The notes under the pieces are model-generated. The model was not told the origin of the DNA. It searched no databases and was given only the letters and a program-made list of their open reading frames with translations. Shown here piece after piece: positions 19,178-28,574 of a stretch of 64,000 bases of DNA. The number at the start of each line of letters is the position of its first letter. Position 1 is the stretch's first letter. The stretch comes from an uncultured Collinsella sp. GTDB taxonomy: Bacteria > Actinomycetota > Coriobacteriia > Coriobacteriales > Coriobacteriaceae. Location: the NCBI GenBank assembly GCA_902470345.1, contig CABRGB010000003.1:1-64000 (forward strand). The letters are read 5' to 3'. The position numbers and the translations under genes were made by a program.

Positions 19178-19234
19178 ATCTCAATCTGTAACAGGTAGCC
19201 GTCCAAATCGGTTCCAGATGTTACAGATTGAGAT
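19178..19234. repeat. Hairpin B of a paired repeat (ATCTGTAACA core)
   Basis: Perfect 16-bp arms ATCTCAATCTGTAACA and TGTTACAGATTGAGAT enclose a 25-nt loop. Second member of a tandem pair that fills the gap between prfC and the gntR-type operon. Confidence 0.75.
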
Positions 19235-19266
19235 GAATGAACGAGCGGACAATCCGTATTTACCTC

Positions 19267-19317
19267 TTGCATAACTGTGCATAGTGTATATATACTGTGC
19301 TTACCGGTTATATACAC
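19267..19317 (+). promoter_or_regulatory. Promoter and GntR-type operator of the ABC operon
   Basis: TTGCAT (19267) and TATACT (19291) are separated by 18 bp. An inverted repeat GTGTATATA (19284-19292) / TATATACAC (19309-19317) covers the -10. The GTGTA...TACAC form resembles sites of YtrA-type GntR regulators, so autoregulation by the first gene is likely. Confidence 0.6.
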
Positions 19318-19344
19318 GTGTAGCCCAACAGCTAAGGAGCCGCT

Positions 19345-19725
19345 GTGGACATCATCCTATCCAATTCGAGCGACAAGCCCATCTACGAGCAAATAGCCTC
19401 GCAGGTCAAAGCTCAGATCCTTTCGGGCGCACTCACTGCGGGAGCCAAACTCCCCAGCATCCGTGCACTCGCGAGCGATCTTGGCGTGAGCGTCATCACC
19501 ACCAAGCGCGCCTACGCCGACCTGGAGCAGCTCGGGTTTATCTGCACCGTGCAGGGCAAGGGCTGCTTTGTCGCCGAGGGCAACCAAGAACTCTTGCGCG
19601 AAAACCAGCTCTGCCATATCGAAGAGCTGCTTGCGAAAGCGGCAAGCCAAGCCGAAGCCTTGGGCGTCACGCGCGACAAGCTGCACGAAATGCTCGACCT
19701 GGTAGCCCCCGAAACCATGCAGTAG
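19345..19725 (+). CDS. GntR-family (YtrA subfamily) regulator
   Basis: 126 residues. The N-terminal winged helix begins with SDKPIYEQIASQVKAQILSG and the recognition region is LPSIRALASDLGVSVITTKR. The C-terminus is short and helical, without a large effector domain, as in the YtrA subfamily that represses adjacent ABC exporter genes. Starts at GTG 19345 behind AAGGAG. It is followed by an ABC ATPase gene 23 bases downstream, and an inverted repeat overlaps the promoter. Confidence 0.88.
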   Translation: MDIILSNSSDKPIYEQIASQVKAQILSGALTAGAKLPSIRALASDLGVSVITTKRAYADLEQLGFICTVQGKGCFVAEGNQELLRENQLCHIEELLAKAASQAEALGVTRDKLHEMLDLVAPETMQ

Positions 19726-19748
19726 CCATCTGCAAGAAAGGCTATACC

Positions 19749-20630
19749 ATGCAAAACTTGCTTGAACTCAAAGGCATCTCACGCACTGTAAGCGACCGCT
19801 TTTCGCTGCGCGACGTCACGCTTGCCGTGGAGCCTGGCCAGATCGTCGGCTTTGTTGGTGCCAACGGTGCTGGCAAAACAACGACGATTCGAGCTGCTCT
19901 CGGGCTTATAAAGCTCGATGCAGGCGAAGTGTACCTGTTTGGGCAGCGCTGTGGCGCCGACGCGCCCGATGAGTCGCAACGCCATCTACGCTCCCGCGTC
20001 GGTCTTGTCCTGGACACGTGCCCCTTCCCCTCCACGCTCAAGGTGGGCCAGATCGAGTCGCTCGTAGGCCCGGCGTACCCCACGTGGGACCGCGAAACGT
20101 TCGCCGGATTCATCAACCGATTTGGCCTCGATCCCAAGACAAAGGTCAAAGACCTCTCCCGCGGCATGGGCATGAAGCTGCAGCTTGCCTGCGCGCTCAG
20201 CCACAATGCTAAGCTGCTCGTTTTGGACGAAGCCACCGCGGGCCTCGATCCCATGGCGCGCGAAGAGCTGCTCGACGAGCTGCTCGCCTTCGTTTCCGAC
20301 GGCCAGCGCAGCGTGCTGCTCTCGAGCCACATTACGTCTGATCTCGATCGTGCTGCCGACCGCGTCATCTGCATCGATAACGGCTCGATTGTGTTTGACC
20401 TGCCACGCGAGGACATTACCGACCGCGCCGGCATCGCCCACTGCACCCAGGCACAGGCCGCCGAGCTCATGGCTTGCGTCGAAGGCACCCGCGCCGCCCG
20501 CCACGCCTACAGCGTGGACGTGCTCGTGCCCAACCACCGCGAAGTGCTCGAGGCCTTCCCCGAGATTCCCTGCGATCGGGCAACCATTGAAGACTATCTT
20601 CGCTTCATGCTGAAAGGGGCTTTGAAATGA
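19749..20630 (+). CDS. ABC transporter ATP-binding protein
   Basis: 293 residues. Walker A is GANGAGKTTT (about 39-48), the signature is LSRGMGMKLQLA, a variant of LSGGQ as is common in YtrB-like ATPases, and Walker B is LLVLDEATAGLDP. It should power the membrane protein encoded next, whose ATG overlaps its TGA (ATGA). The start at 19749 follows AAAGG, about 9 bases upstream. A repressor-controlled export system is likely; the substrate is unknown. Confidence 0.88.
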   Translation: MQNLLELKGISRTVSDRFSLRDVTLAVEPGQIVGFVGANGAGKTTTIRAALGLIKLDAGEVYLFGQRCGADAPDESQRHLRSRVGLVLDTCPFPSTLKVGQIESLVGPAYPTWDRETFAGFINRFGLDPKTKVKDLSRGMGMKLQLACALSHNAKLLVLDEATAGLDPMAREELLDELLAFVSDGQRSVLLSSHITSDLDRAADRVICIDNGSIVFDLPREDITDRAGIAHCTQAQAAELMACVEGTRAARHAYSVDVLVPNHREVLEAFPEIPCDRATIEDYLRFMLKGALK

Positions 20631-21334
20631 AACGCGCCATTATGTCCGAGCTTGCCATCGTTCGCACGCTCGTCCCGAGCATCGCAGGTGTCGGCCTGTT
20701 CATCTTCGTCGTGCTGACCGCCGTCAGGGCATCGAATGGTGATTCCGATATGAGCGCCGCCGGCGCCTTCGCGATCAGTGCCATGTCGCCCATCATGGCC
20801 ATGACGTCGCTGGCCGGGCTCGACAACCAAAACGGATGGGAGCGCTATCGGGCAACGCTGCCCATCTCACGCAAAGACATCGTCAGCGCACGCTACCTGT
20901 GCATCACTATTTTCTCGGTCATCATGACGTGCGCGGCCGTGCTGTTGAGTATCGTCGCCATCCCGATCTTAAACAGCGTGGGTATCCCCTCCACGGGAGA
21001 GACCGTCTTTGAGACCGCAATCGCCTCGGCAATATCGATCCTTTTCTCCCTCATGGCGGTGTTTTTGGTACTGCCTCTGTTCTTTCGATTTGAACACATG
21101 AAGGCGCAACGCCTATCCGTTGGTCTATACGCCCTATACATGTGCCTTATCATGGTCACGCTAAACTCATTCAACCCCATCAGCAACCAGCTCATGTCGA
21201 TGATTGCCGGGGCGAATCCCGATCCTTCCGTTCTTGGCTTCCTGTGCGCAGGAATTGCCGCGCTGGCAACGGTCGTCCTTGGCGCTGTCAGCTGCGCCAT
21301 CAGCACCAAGGTCTACCGGGCACGCAACCTATAG
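20627..21334 (+). CDS. ABC-2-type permease subunit
   Basis: 235-residue membrane protein with six predicted helices. The NQNGWERYRATLPISRKDIVSARYL segment after helix 2 is typical of ABC-2 permeases of the PF13346 type. Its start overlaps the ATPase stop by 4 bases, so translation is coupled. Third gene of the GntR/ABC operon. Confidence 0.83.
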   Translation: MKRAIMSELAIVRTLVPSIAGVGLFIFVVLTAVRASNGDSDMSAAGAFAISAMSPIMAMTSLAGLDNQNGWERYRATLPISRKDIVSARYLCITIFSVIMTCAAVLLSIVAIPILNSVGIPSTGETVFETAIASAISILFSLMAVFLVLPLFFRFEHMKAQRLSVGLYALYMCLIMVTLNSFNPISNQLMSMIAGANPDPSVLGFLCAGIAALATVVLGAVSCAISTKVYRARNL

Positions 21335-21402
21335 GCAAGCGCGGTATCATTGGACATGCGCCATAGATCTGGCGTGGTCTTTTTTGAGGAGGCGCTCAAC
21401 CC

Positions 21403-22278
21403 GTGTCGTGGGTCGCAGCAGCATTTGCGTCAGCATTCTTTGCCGGCGTCACATCTGTCCTGGCCAAATGCGGCATCAAGCAGACCGACTCCGATGTCGC
21501 GACGGCCATTCGCACCTGCGTGGTGCTCGTTTTCGCCTGGGCAATGGCGGGCATTTCTGGATCCATTGGAACCATCGGCAGCATCGAACCCAGATCTTGG
21601 CTCTTTCTCGTCCTCTCGGGACTCGCTACCGGTGCTTCGTGGATCTGTTACTTTAAGGCGTTGGGCATCGGAGACGTCAATAAGGTCGTACCGGTCGACA
21701 AGATGAGCACCGTACTCGCCGCACTGATCGCCATCGTGCTTTTTGGCGAGACGAGCAACCTTGCGGTTAAGCTCGTGGGAACCGCTGTCATCACCCTCGG
21801 CACGTTTTTAATGATCGAGAAGAAGCAGTCTGCCGGACCCGAGCAGCAGCAAGACCGGACCTGGCTCGCTTACGCCCTCGGCGCCGCCGTGTTCGCGGCG
21901 CTCACGTCCATCCTTGCCAAGGTTGGCATCGAAGGCGTCGAGTCAAACCTGGCCACGGCAATCCGCACCTGCGTGGTACTGGTTATGGCATGGGCGATCG
22001 TGGCAGCCAAGGGAAAACTGGATCAGGTCGCGCACGCTGACCGGCGCGAACTCACATTTCTCGCAACATCGGGCATCGCGACCGGAGCATCGTGGCTGCT
22101 CTATTACTACGCCATCGCCACAGGCCAGGTGAGCGTCGTGGTGCAGATCGACAAACTATCGATTGTCGTATCAGTACTATTTGCGCGCCTGACATTCAAC
22201 GAAAAACTCTCACGACGCAGCGTCATCGGTCTCGCCCTCATCGTACTGGGCACCGCCGCGCTCGCAGTTTGGAAGTAG
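21403..22278 (+). CDS. EamA-family transporter with internal duplication
   Basis: 291 residues, ten helices. The two EamA halves are unusually alike: LAKCGIKQTDSDVATAIRTC in the first and LAKVGIEGVESNLATAIRTC in the second, so the duplication is well preserved. Starts at GTG 21403 behind GAGGAGG. Probably an inner-membrane metabolite exporter; substrate unknown. Not related closely to the EamA protein at 14004. Confidence 0.85.
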   Translation: MSWVAAAFASAFFAGVTSVLAKCGIKQTDSDVATAIRTCVVLVFAWAMAGISGSIGTIGSIEPRSWLFLVLSGLATGASWICYFKALGIGDVNKVVPVDKMSTVLAALIAIVLFGETSNLAVKLVGTAVITLGTFLMIEKKQSAGPEQQQDRTWLAYALGAAVFAALTSILAKVGIEGVESNLATAIRTCVVLVMAWAIVAAKGKLDQVAHADRRELTFLATSGIATGASWLLYYYAIATGQVSVVVQIDKLSIVVSVLFARLTFNEKLSRRSVIGLALIVLGTAALAVWK

Positions 22279-22293
22279 CGCGGCCAGCAGCCG

Positions 22294-23085
22294 CTACATC
22301 CTCACACCTGGCTTGGGATGCCTGTACTGACCGTGGGATGCCGTGCGCTTACCGTGCGAGATGGCAAATTTGGGACAACAGTGCAGGCAACGAAGGCAGG
22401 CTGCGCACTCCGGCTTTGTCCAGACGGGAAGGCCGTCGCGCATCTCAATCGCCGCCATGGGGCAGCGCTTGGCACACAGGCCGCAGCCGATGCAGCGATC
22501 GGCATCGACGGCAAACTTGCTCGTCTGTTGCATGCGCGGCAGCCCAATTGCGTGATACGCGCACGATGCAAACAGAGGCACGCGATGGCGCATCATGTTG
22601 CCCGTGCGTCGTGCCCGCACCGCCTCGATCACGGCATCAATCTGCGCCTCGGCAGCTCTATTGATACCCTCAACCTTTTGAGGGTCAGACAGGTCGAAAA
22701 CAGGCGTCCAGGTATCGGGCATCTTGACGCTCATCGCCGCATCTAACTCGAGCCCACGCTCGTGTAGCAGATCGCGGGCGAACTTGGCCGATTGCCCGGT
22801 CGTCGAACCATATGTCGAGACATAGAACGTATAGGGGCGCTCGCCGCCCTTTGTGCCGGCAGCAACCGATAGGTCGACAGTCTTCAAAAACTCGATCATT
22901 GGCGTCGGCAAGCCCCAGGCGTATACCGGGGCGACAAACCCCAGCCGACAGGGGCCTTCCATCACAGCAAGGTAAAGGATCTCGGCATCAAAGCGCTCAA
23001 TCGACATAACTTTGTCGCTTGTTGCCGCTGCAATGCGACGCGCCACATGCTCGCTGTTCCCTGTCGCGCTAAAGTACAGGATCAT
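22294..23085 (-). CDS. EFR1-type flavodoxin/ferredoxin fusion protein
   Basis: 263 residues. The N-terminal flavodoxin domain has the FMN loop SATGNSEH (about 6-13) and APVYAWGLPTPM. The C-terminal two [4Fe-4S] clusters are CIGCGLCAKRCPM and CAACLRCLHCCPK. EFR1 (EFR, ferrodoxin-type) proteins are common in anaerobic Firmicutes and Actinobacteria and are taken as electron carriers. The start is placed at ATG 23085, where the flavodoxin motif begins; longer in-frame sequence upstream belongs to another gene. Sits 35 bp after the ClC gene on the same strand. Confidence 0.85.
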   Translation of the reverse strand: MILYFSATGNSEHVARRIAAATSDKVMSIERFDAEILYLAVMEGPCRLGFVAPVYAWGLPTPMIEFLKTVDLSVAAGTKGGERPYTFYVSTYGSTTGQSAKFARDLLHERGLELDAAMSVKMPDTWTPVFDLSDPQKVEGINRAAEAQIDAVIEAVRARRTGNMMRHRVPLFASCAYHAIGLPRMQQTSKFAVDADRCIGCGLCAKRCPMAAIEMRDGLPVWTKPECAACLRCLHCCPKFAISHGKRTASHGQYRHPKPGVRM

Positions 23086-23120
23086 CTCGTACCCCTGGAA
23101 TTGACTCGTGAAAAACCGCG

Positions 23121-24410
23121 CTACTTGCGCAGCGGCTTGGGCAGCGGAATGCCGGCGGCGATAACGGCGGCGATGATCATGCAGACGATGCCCTTGAGCG
23201 GGAAGCACATGAGCAGCAGACCCACAACCATGACCGGCTGACGCATGACGGCGCCCATCGTCGATGCCGTGCAGACGGCGACACAAAAGACCGGATCGGC
23301 GCCGGTGAGGATGGCAAGGCCATAGCCCAGGCTTACGCCCGAGAAGATAACCGGGAAGAAGTGGCCGCCACGCCAACCAAGGTTGATGAGGGCGGGCGTC
23401 AGCATGGCCTTGACCAGACCGGTCAAAATAAGCACGCCGGCGGGAATGGTCAGATAGGTTTCCATGAGCACGTCGGCCTGGGTCTCGCCGGCAAACATGG
23501 TGTAGGGCAGGACCGTGCCGCAGGTGGCGAGCGCCAGACCGGCCAGCATGGCCTTGACGACAGGACGCTCCCCTATTGCATGGGACAATGCCTCGCTTGC
23601 ATGCTCGGAGACAAAGTACAGCCAACCGCAAACGGTGCCAACCAACGCCAGCGGAATGAGCCAGGTAAGCTCCAGGTTGCCCACCTGGGCGGACTCGAAC
23701 CTGGGCATGCCCATGCCGCCGCCCATGAGCTGGCCGAGCAGCAGATAGGTGCCCAGGCCGCCGGCAATCGCAATGCCGTAGACCACGGTCTTCTGTGCTT
23801 TGGGCAGCTTGATCGTGATCTCGTCGGACGCAGAGCCCTCGTCGCCGTCGGCGCTACCGGCAAGCGGCGCCACAAAGCCAAAGACGGGCGCGGTAAAGAG
23901 CGCCGTCAGGGCAGCCTGGGTACCCAGCAGCGTGAGCTCCCTAAACTCGGCGCCAAAGCGACGCATGCGGTCGCCGACCCAGCTGCACAGACCCGCGATA
24001 ACGCCGGTCAGGCCGGCCTCCGGTCCAATACTTCCGCCAAACAGCAGCGGCAGCAATGCTGCGAGCGAAAGCTTGCCTAGGTTGCCGTACGGGTAACGCC
24101 CGTCTTGCTTGACCTTAACCATCACCTGGTTGAGGTCATCGGTCTTGGTGCCTGTCATCTTTTCGTACAGACCGATTAACAGGCCGCCCAGCAGGCAGAC
24201 AAAAAACGGGTACGGCAGAAAGCCAAACGGGCCGCTGGCGAGCTCGGGCGAAGCGGCGCCCAGCGCGTGCGGAATCTCGGTCCATAGATAGTCGATACCG
24301 TGCTCCATCGCAAAAAAGAACAGCCAGACTGCGGCACCCGCGAGTGCGCCGGTCACGGCAACGCTGACCAAAAACAGCGCTTGGTTCGTGGGTTTAGCGA
24401 GCTTATCCAT
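23121..24410 (-). CDS. ClC/YfeO-type ion channel or transporter
   Basis: 429-residue membrane protein of the ClC chloride channel superfamily with about 11 helices. Selectivity-type motifs are GGSIGPEAGLTG and GGHFFPVIFSG. No CBS domains follow, as in bacterial short forms such as YfeO. It may transport chloride, fluoride or another anion; the family cannot be narrowed here. Likely co-transcribed with the downstream EFR1 gene. Confidence 0.83.
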   Translation of the reverse strand: MDKLAKPTNQALFLVSVAVTGALAGAAVWLFFFAMEHGIDYLWTEIPHALGAASPELASGPFGFLPYPFFVCLLGGLLIGLYEKMTGTKTDDLNQVMVKVKQDGRYPYGNLGKLSLAALLPLLFGGSIGPEAGLTGVIAGLCSWVGDRMRRFGAEFRELTLLGTQAALTALFTAPVFGFVAPLAGSADGDEGSASDEITIKLPKAQKTVVYGIAIAGGLGTYLLLGQLMGGGMGMPRFESAQVGNLELTWLIPLALVGTVCGWLYFVSEHASEALSHAIGERPVVKAMLAGLALATCGTVLPYTMFAGETQADVLMETYLTIPAGVLILTGLVKAMLTPALINLGWRGGHFFPVIFSGVSLGYGLAILTGADPVFCVAVCTASTMGAVMRQPVMVVGLLLMCFPLKGIVCMIIAAVIAAGIPLPKPLRK

Positions 24411-24535
24411 CGGGTCCTCCCGCGGTCAAAGTCGACATAGATACGTTTTATTGTAGAGCGAGTGTGACCCAGTCAAGCCAACCGTCTGCGCCGCAAACGG
24501 AGCCAACGGGAAGCACGGCGGGACAGGCTCAAGGC

Positions 24536-25069
24536 TTATCCGTTGATAATTGATGCGATTTCGCACAGATCCTCGGCAAAGTAAATGCCTTGCTGGCGCC
24601 GTGGGCTCGATAAGCCCTTATCAATCATGTGCTCGAGCAGCGCCTTAAGGTCGTTGTAGTAACCGTCCAGGTTATACAGGATGCACGGAGCACTCAGGTG
24701 TCCCAACGACACCGCGGACATGACCTCGGCAATCTCCTCGAGCGTGCCCGTCCCGCCGGGAAAGGCGATGAAAGCATCGCCGAGCTCAATCATCTTGGCC
24801 TTGCGCTCCGCCATATCACTCGTCACGATAAGGTCGTCGATACCGTCATGTTGAAACTCGGCCTCGATAAAAAAGCTCGGCTCCACACCCGTCACGTGTC
24901 CACCTGCCTCGAGTACGCTATTGGCGAGCGCACCCATCAGGCCCGATTTGGACCCGCCGTATACCAGCGCGTGCCCGTTGGCGCCAATCCAGTTGCCTAG
25001 CTCCTGCACCGCGGGCAGAAATGCCGGATCATTGCCGACACTGGCACCCAGATACACGGTGATATTCAT
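24536..25069 (-). CDS. LOG-family Rossmann protein (TIGR00730)
   Basis: 177-residue nucleotide-binding protein with the family motifs GGSKSGLMGALA (about 39-50) and the active-site PGGTGTLEEIAE. Homologues hydrolyse nucleoside 5'-monophosphates to free base (cytokinin-activating LOG type) or remain uncharacterised. Adjacent to the K+ channel gene on the same strand; no functional link is obvious. Confidence 0.87.
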   Translation of the reverse strand: MNITVYLGASVGNDPAFLPAVQELGNWIGANGHALVYGGSKSGLMGALANSVLEAGGHVTGVEPSFFIEAEFQHDGIDDLIVTSDMAERKAKMIELGDAFIAFPGGTGTLEEIAEVMSAVSLGHLSAPCILYNLDGYYNDLKALLEHMIDKGLSSPRRQQGIYFAEDLCEIASIING

Positions 25070-25105
25070 ATTCAGTCCCCCTCATCGTGACGCGTGGCGC
25101 CCGTT

Positions 25106-25531
25106 CTAGCGCTGGCGTCGACGATACTCGCGCACGCGACGCGAAAGATCGGCAAGCTCATCACGATCGAGCTCTTCCAAATGCTCCAGATCATCCATAA
25201 AACGCGCCATGGTGTCCTTTTGACGCATCTTGATAAGCGTATTGCAGTAGTTCACCGCCACGCCCGTGAGCATGGCGATGTAGAAGATGCTGATAACGCT
25301 CAAGACGACGGTAATAGCGCGGGCAACCGGTGTTTCGGCCGGAATGTCGCCAAAGCCGATGGTCGAGACCGTCTCAAAGCTAAACCAAAGTCCATCGCCA
25401 AAGGTGAGGGTCGTAGGCTCGGACAGCCAGACAGCCGTCGAGCACAGCAGGTAAAAGATAAGAAACAGGCCCGTGATGCGTGCAAAGCCAGCCTGTCGCA
25501 GTACGTCGGCAAGCGTCCTCAACCTGTTCAT
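25106..25531 (-). CDS. Two-helix potassium channel
   Basis: 141 residues with two membrane helices (about 18-36 and 74-97) around a pore loop whose filter is TIGFGD, a variant of the K+ signature TVGYGD. The C-terminal 40 residues are charged and probably coiled. The ATG at 25531 is preferred to a GTG five codons upstream because GGAAAGGG is correctly spaced before the ATG. No ligand-binding RCK domain is attached. Confidence 0.85.
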   Translation of the reverse strand: MNRLRTLADVLRQAGFARITGLFLIFYLLCSTAVWLSEPTTLTFGDGLWFSFETVSTIGFGDIPAETPVARAITVVLSVISIFYIAMLTGVAVNYCNTLIKMRQKDTMARFMDDLEHLEELDRDELADLSRRVREYRRRQR

Positions 25532-25583
25532 CGTGACCCTTTCCACGGACGACCAATCACGTTCGCTCGGTATTGTCCCACAA

Positions 25584-25641
25584 CCGACAGTTAGGGACGT
25601 TCCTTTTGTGCCGGCAGAAAGGGACTGTCCCCAACTGCCGG
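25584..25641. repeat. Family C repeat (CCGACAGTTAGGGACGTTCC...)
   Basis: Contains TTAGGGACGTTCCTTTTG, the complement of the repeat at 11466-11503, joined to a second half GGGACTGTCCCCAACTGCCGG. The latter is related to the GGGACTGTCCC core of other palindromes. Confidence 0.6.
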
Positions 25642-25728
25642 GCGGAACCGTTTAGCGGTGCTGCTGCCGGCTGGACAGGCTGAGCTGGTATCCTTATGCG
25701 GTAATGTCTCGATTCGTTAGGATTGCAT

Positions 25729-28533
25729 GTGAGAGCTGCCACTGTCCTTCGTTCAGCTATATATCGCGCCCTAGCCGTTGCGCTTACCGCGCTCGCCGTA
25801 CTGAGCGCCGTCGCGCCCGCCCCTGCCTTTGCCGCCGACTCCGATCAGCAGGCCAAGACGGTCCGCGTTGGTTGGCTCGTCAACAACGAGGGCTTCCAGG
25901 ACGGCACCCCCGGCGAGCGTCTCTCGGGATGGGGTTACGAGTACCTCCAGACCCTGTCGTATTACACGCCCGGCTGGCGGTACGAATACGTCTCCGGCAC
26001 CTTCACCGAGCTTATGGACATGCTCGAGGCGGGCGAGATCGACCTCATGCCCAACATCTCCCACTCCGAGGAACGCGCCCAAAAGCTGCTCTTTTCCTCG
26101 AACCCCGAGGGCACCGAGCGCTACTACATCTACGCCAAGCCCGATCGCGACGATCTGGCCAAGGGTGACCCCCAAGCGCTCCAGGGTCTCACTATCGGTT
26201 GCAACTCCGGCGTCATGCAAACCTTCGTTGGCCAGCAGTGGCTCGCCAACGAAGGCATTACCTGCACCTATAAAGAAATCGACACTGGCAGTGCCCTCTT
26301 TGACGCGTTCGCAAACAACGAGGTCGATGCCATCATCATGAACGACACGACCTCGTCGCCCAGCGCCTCCCCCATGTTCTACATTGGTTCGAGCGACTAC
26401 TATTTTGCCGTCCCCAAAAGCCGCCCCGACCTGATGGACGACATCAATGCCGCCATGTCGGCAATCGCCCGCGTCAACCCACGCTATATCGACGAAGTCA
26501 AATCTAACTACTCGGCCCAAAACAGCGGTTCATCATCGCTCAACGGCCCCGAACGTTCCTGGCTCAAAGCAAATGGCAACACCATCATGCTCGGCTACAT
26601 TACGGGCAAACTCCCCTACTGCAACGAAGACGAAAACGGCGAAATGGAAGGCTCGCTCGCATCGCTTGCGACGACGCTGCACGATAAATTTGGCATTACG
26701 GTCAAAACCGTCCCCTTTGATAGCTACAAGATGATGTCAAAGGCCCTGTCAAAGGGAAGCATAGACGTTGCGCTGCCGGTATACCGAGATTACTGGTTTG
26801 CCGAGCAATCAGGCGTTGTGCAGTCGGTATCGTTGGGGACCGTGTCCCTCACCGCCATCCACACCGACGGCAATCTGAACAAAGACCTTCAGAACATCGC
26901 CTGCACCAAATCATCGTTTGTCAACCAAAATGTACTTGAAAGTCTGTTCCCCACAGCGACCGTGACCGAATACCGATCCGACGATGAAGCGTTCGACGCC
27001 CTCAGGAAGGGAACGGCGCACTGCATCGTCGCTCCCAGCTCACGCATAAAAACCATCGGCGATCGTCATGATCTCGAAGGCTACGAGACGGTCGAGCTCC
27101 CTGACACCTGTGAGCTCTCGTGCTGGATTTCGCGCGGAAAACCCGAGCTGTTGGGAATCATCAACAAGGGCATCATCAATGCCGGAGAATCGCTCTCCGC
27201 AAGCAATTACTCCTCCACGTCGTACACGGCCCAGGAATCCAACACGCTTCAATTCCTTTATCGCAACCGTGCCGCCGTTGCAGCTGCCCTCATCGGTATG
27301 TTGTCGGTCGGCATCGTCCTGCTCATCTGGGCACTCGTGCGCGCTCGAACCGAGCGCAAAAAAGCCGATGCTGCCAACGCCGCTAAGACGGCATTCCTCA
27401 CGCGCATGAGCCACGACATCCGTACGCCGCTCAACGGTATCCTGGGCCTTATCGAGATCGAGGAATTGAAGGAAGGCGATATCCAGGTCGCCCGCGAGAG
27501 CCGTGCCAAGGCGCGCGTTGCCGCCAATCACCTGCTCTCGCTGATCAACGACATCCTCGAGATGGGCAAAATCGAAGACCGCAAGCTAACACTGGAGCAT
27601 ACGCCTTTTAACCTCAAAGAGCTCTGTGACGATACACTGGTGCTGTGCAAGCTCCGCGCGTCCAGTAACGGCATCACAATGCAGGACAATAGTCTGCCGT
27701 ACGCCGCGGGGCCATACATGATCGGCAGTCCCACCCATATCCGACAGATCATGATCAACCTGTTAGACAACAGCATTAAGTACAACAAGCACGGCGGCTC
27801 CGTCACCTTTAGCTCAAAGACCAAGCCACTCGATAACGGGCGCGTGCTCTTTTGCTTTAGCGTTTCGGATACCGGCATTGGTATGACTCCCAAGTTTTTA
27901 AAGCATATCTATGAGCCGTTTGCCCAAGAAGGTGACGATGCGCGCAGCAAGTTCCAAGGAACCGGCATGGGCATGCCAATCGTCAAGTCGCTTATTGAAC
28001 TGATGGGCGGCACGATTGAGATTTCGAGTGAGGTTGGCGTGGGGAGTACGTTCAACGTCCAGATTCCGCTCGATATCGACAAAGACCCTCAGGCAAGAGA
28101 GCGCGCGGACGAGCAAGCAGACAGCTGCTCGCTTGCCGGCATGAACGTTCTTTTGGCAGAAGATAACGAGCTCAATGCCGAGATTGCCCAGGCGCTGCTC
28201 GAAAGCGAAGGCATTGTTGTAACTCGCGCCGCCGATGGCAACGAAGCGGTCGACCTATACGTTGGCCGTCCCGCCGGCAGCTTCGATGCGATTCTGATGG
28301 ACATTATGATGCCGGGCATGGACGGCTACGAGACAACCCGCGCGATTCGCCTGAGCGAGAAGGTCGATGCAGCCGATATCCCCATCATCGCGCTCACCGC
28401 CAACGCCTTTGCCGAAGACGCCAAGGCGGCACACGATGCCGGCATGAACGCCCATCTGTCCAAACCGCTCGACTTTAACAAGCTCAAAAACATACTCGCC
28501 CGCATCAAGAAAAACGGAGCTGTTTCGCTATAG
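25729..28533 (+). CDS. Hybrid histidine kinase with two binding-protein sensor domains
   Basis: About 934 residues. A signal peptide (cleavage likely after AFA) is followed by two tandem SBP_bac_3-type periplasmic binding domains (about 40-260 and 275-490), one membrane helix (about 512-535), a HisKA domain with phospho-acceptor His in MSHDIRTPLNG, an HATPase domain (NLLDNSIKYN, DTGIGM, GTGMGMPIV), and a receiver domain with phospho-acceptor Asp in DAILMDIMMPGMDG. The architecture is BvgS-like and suggests sensing of a small ligand outside the membrane. Starts at GTG 25729 (TAGGA spaced 6); a TTG two codons upstream is less likely. No separate response regulator or transporter is adjacent. 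Confidence 0.85.
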   Translation: MRAATVLRSAIYRALAVALTALAVLSAVAPAPAFAADSDQQAKTVRVGWLVNNEGFQDGTPGERLSGWGYEYLQTLSYYTPGWRYEYVSGTFTELMDMLEAGEIDLMPNISHSEERAQKLLFSSNPEGTERYYIYAKPDRDDLAKGDPQALQGLTIGCNSGVMQTFVGQQWLANEGITCTYKEIDTGSALFDAFANNEVDAIIMNDTTSSPSASPMFYIGSSDYYFAVPKSRPDLMDDINAAMSAIARVNPRYIDEVKSNYSAQNSGSSSLNGPERSWLKANGNTIMLGYITGKLPYCNEDENGEMEGSLASLATTLHDKFGITVKTVPFDSYKMMSKALSKGSIDVALPVYRDYWFAEQSGVVQSVSLGTVSLTAIHTDGNLNKDLQNIACTKSSFVNQNVLESLFPTATVTEYRSDDEAFDALRKGTAHCIVAPSSRIKTIGDRHDLEGYETVELPDTCELSCWISRGKPELLGIINKGIINAGESLSASNYSSTSYTAQESNTLQFLYRNRAAVAAALIGMLSVGIVLLIWALVRARTERKKADAANAAKTAFLTRMSHDIRTPLNGILGLIEIEELKEGDIQVARESRAKARVAANHLLSLINDILEMGKIEDRKLTLEHTPFNLKELCDDTLVLCKLRASSNGITMQDNSLPYAAGPYMIGSPTHIRQIMINLLDNSIKYNKHGGSVTFSSKTKPLDNGRVLFCFSVSDTGIGMTPKFLKHIYEPFAQEGDDARSKFQGTGMGMPIVKSLIELMGGTIEISSEVGVGSTFNVQIPLDIDKDPQARERADEQADSCSLAGMNVLLAEDNELNAEIAQALLESEGIVVTRAADGNEAVDLYVGRPAGSFDAILMDIMMPGMDGYETTRAIRLSEKVDAADIPIIALTANAFAEDAKAAHDAGMNAHLSKPLDFNKLKNILARIKKNGAVSL

Positions 28534-28574
28534 TTTGTGCTCAACAACCATACGCAGCAGAAAGGAAGCAAACA

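Noticed and set aside
19094..19234. CRISPR or tRNA-like structure
   Set aside because: Only two hairpins, no spacer pattern, no anticodon arm or T-loop (GTTCRANNC) sequence.
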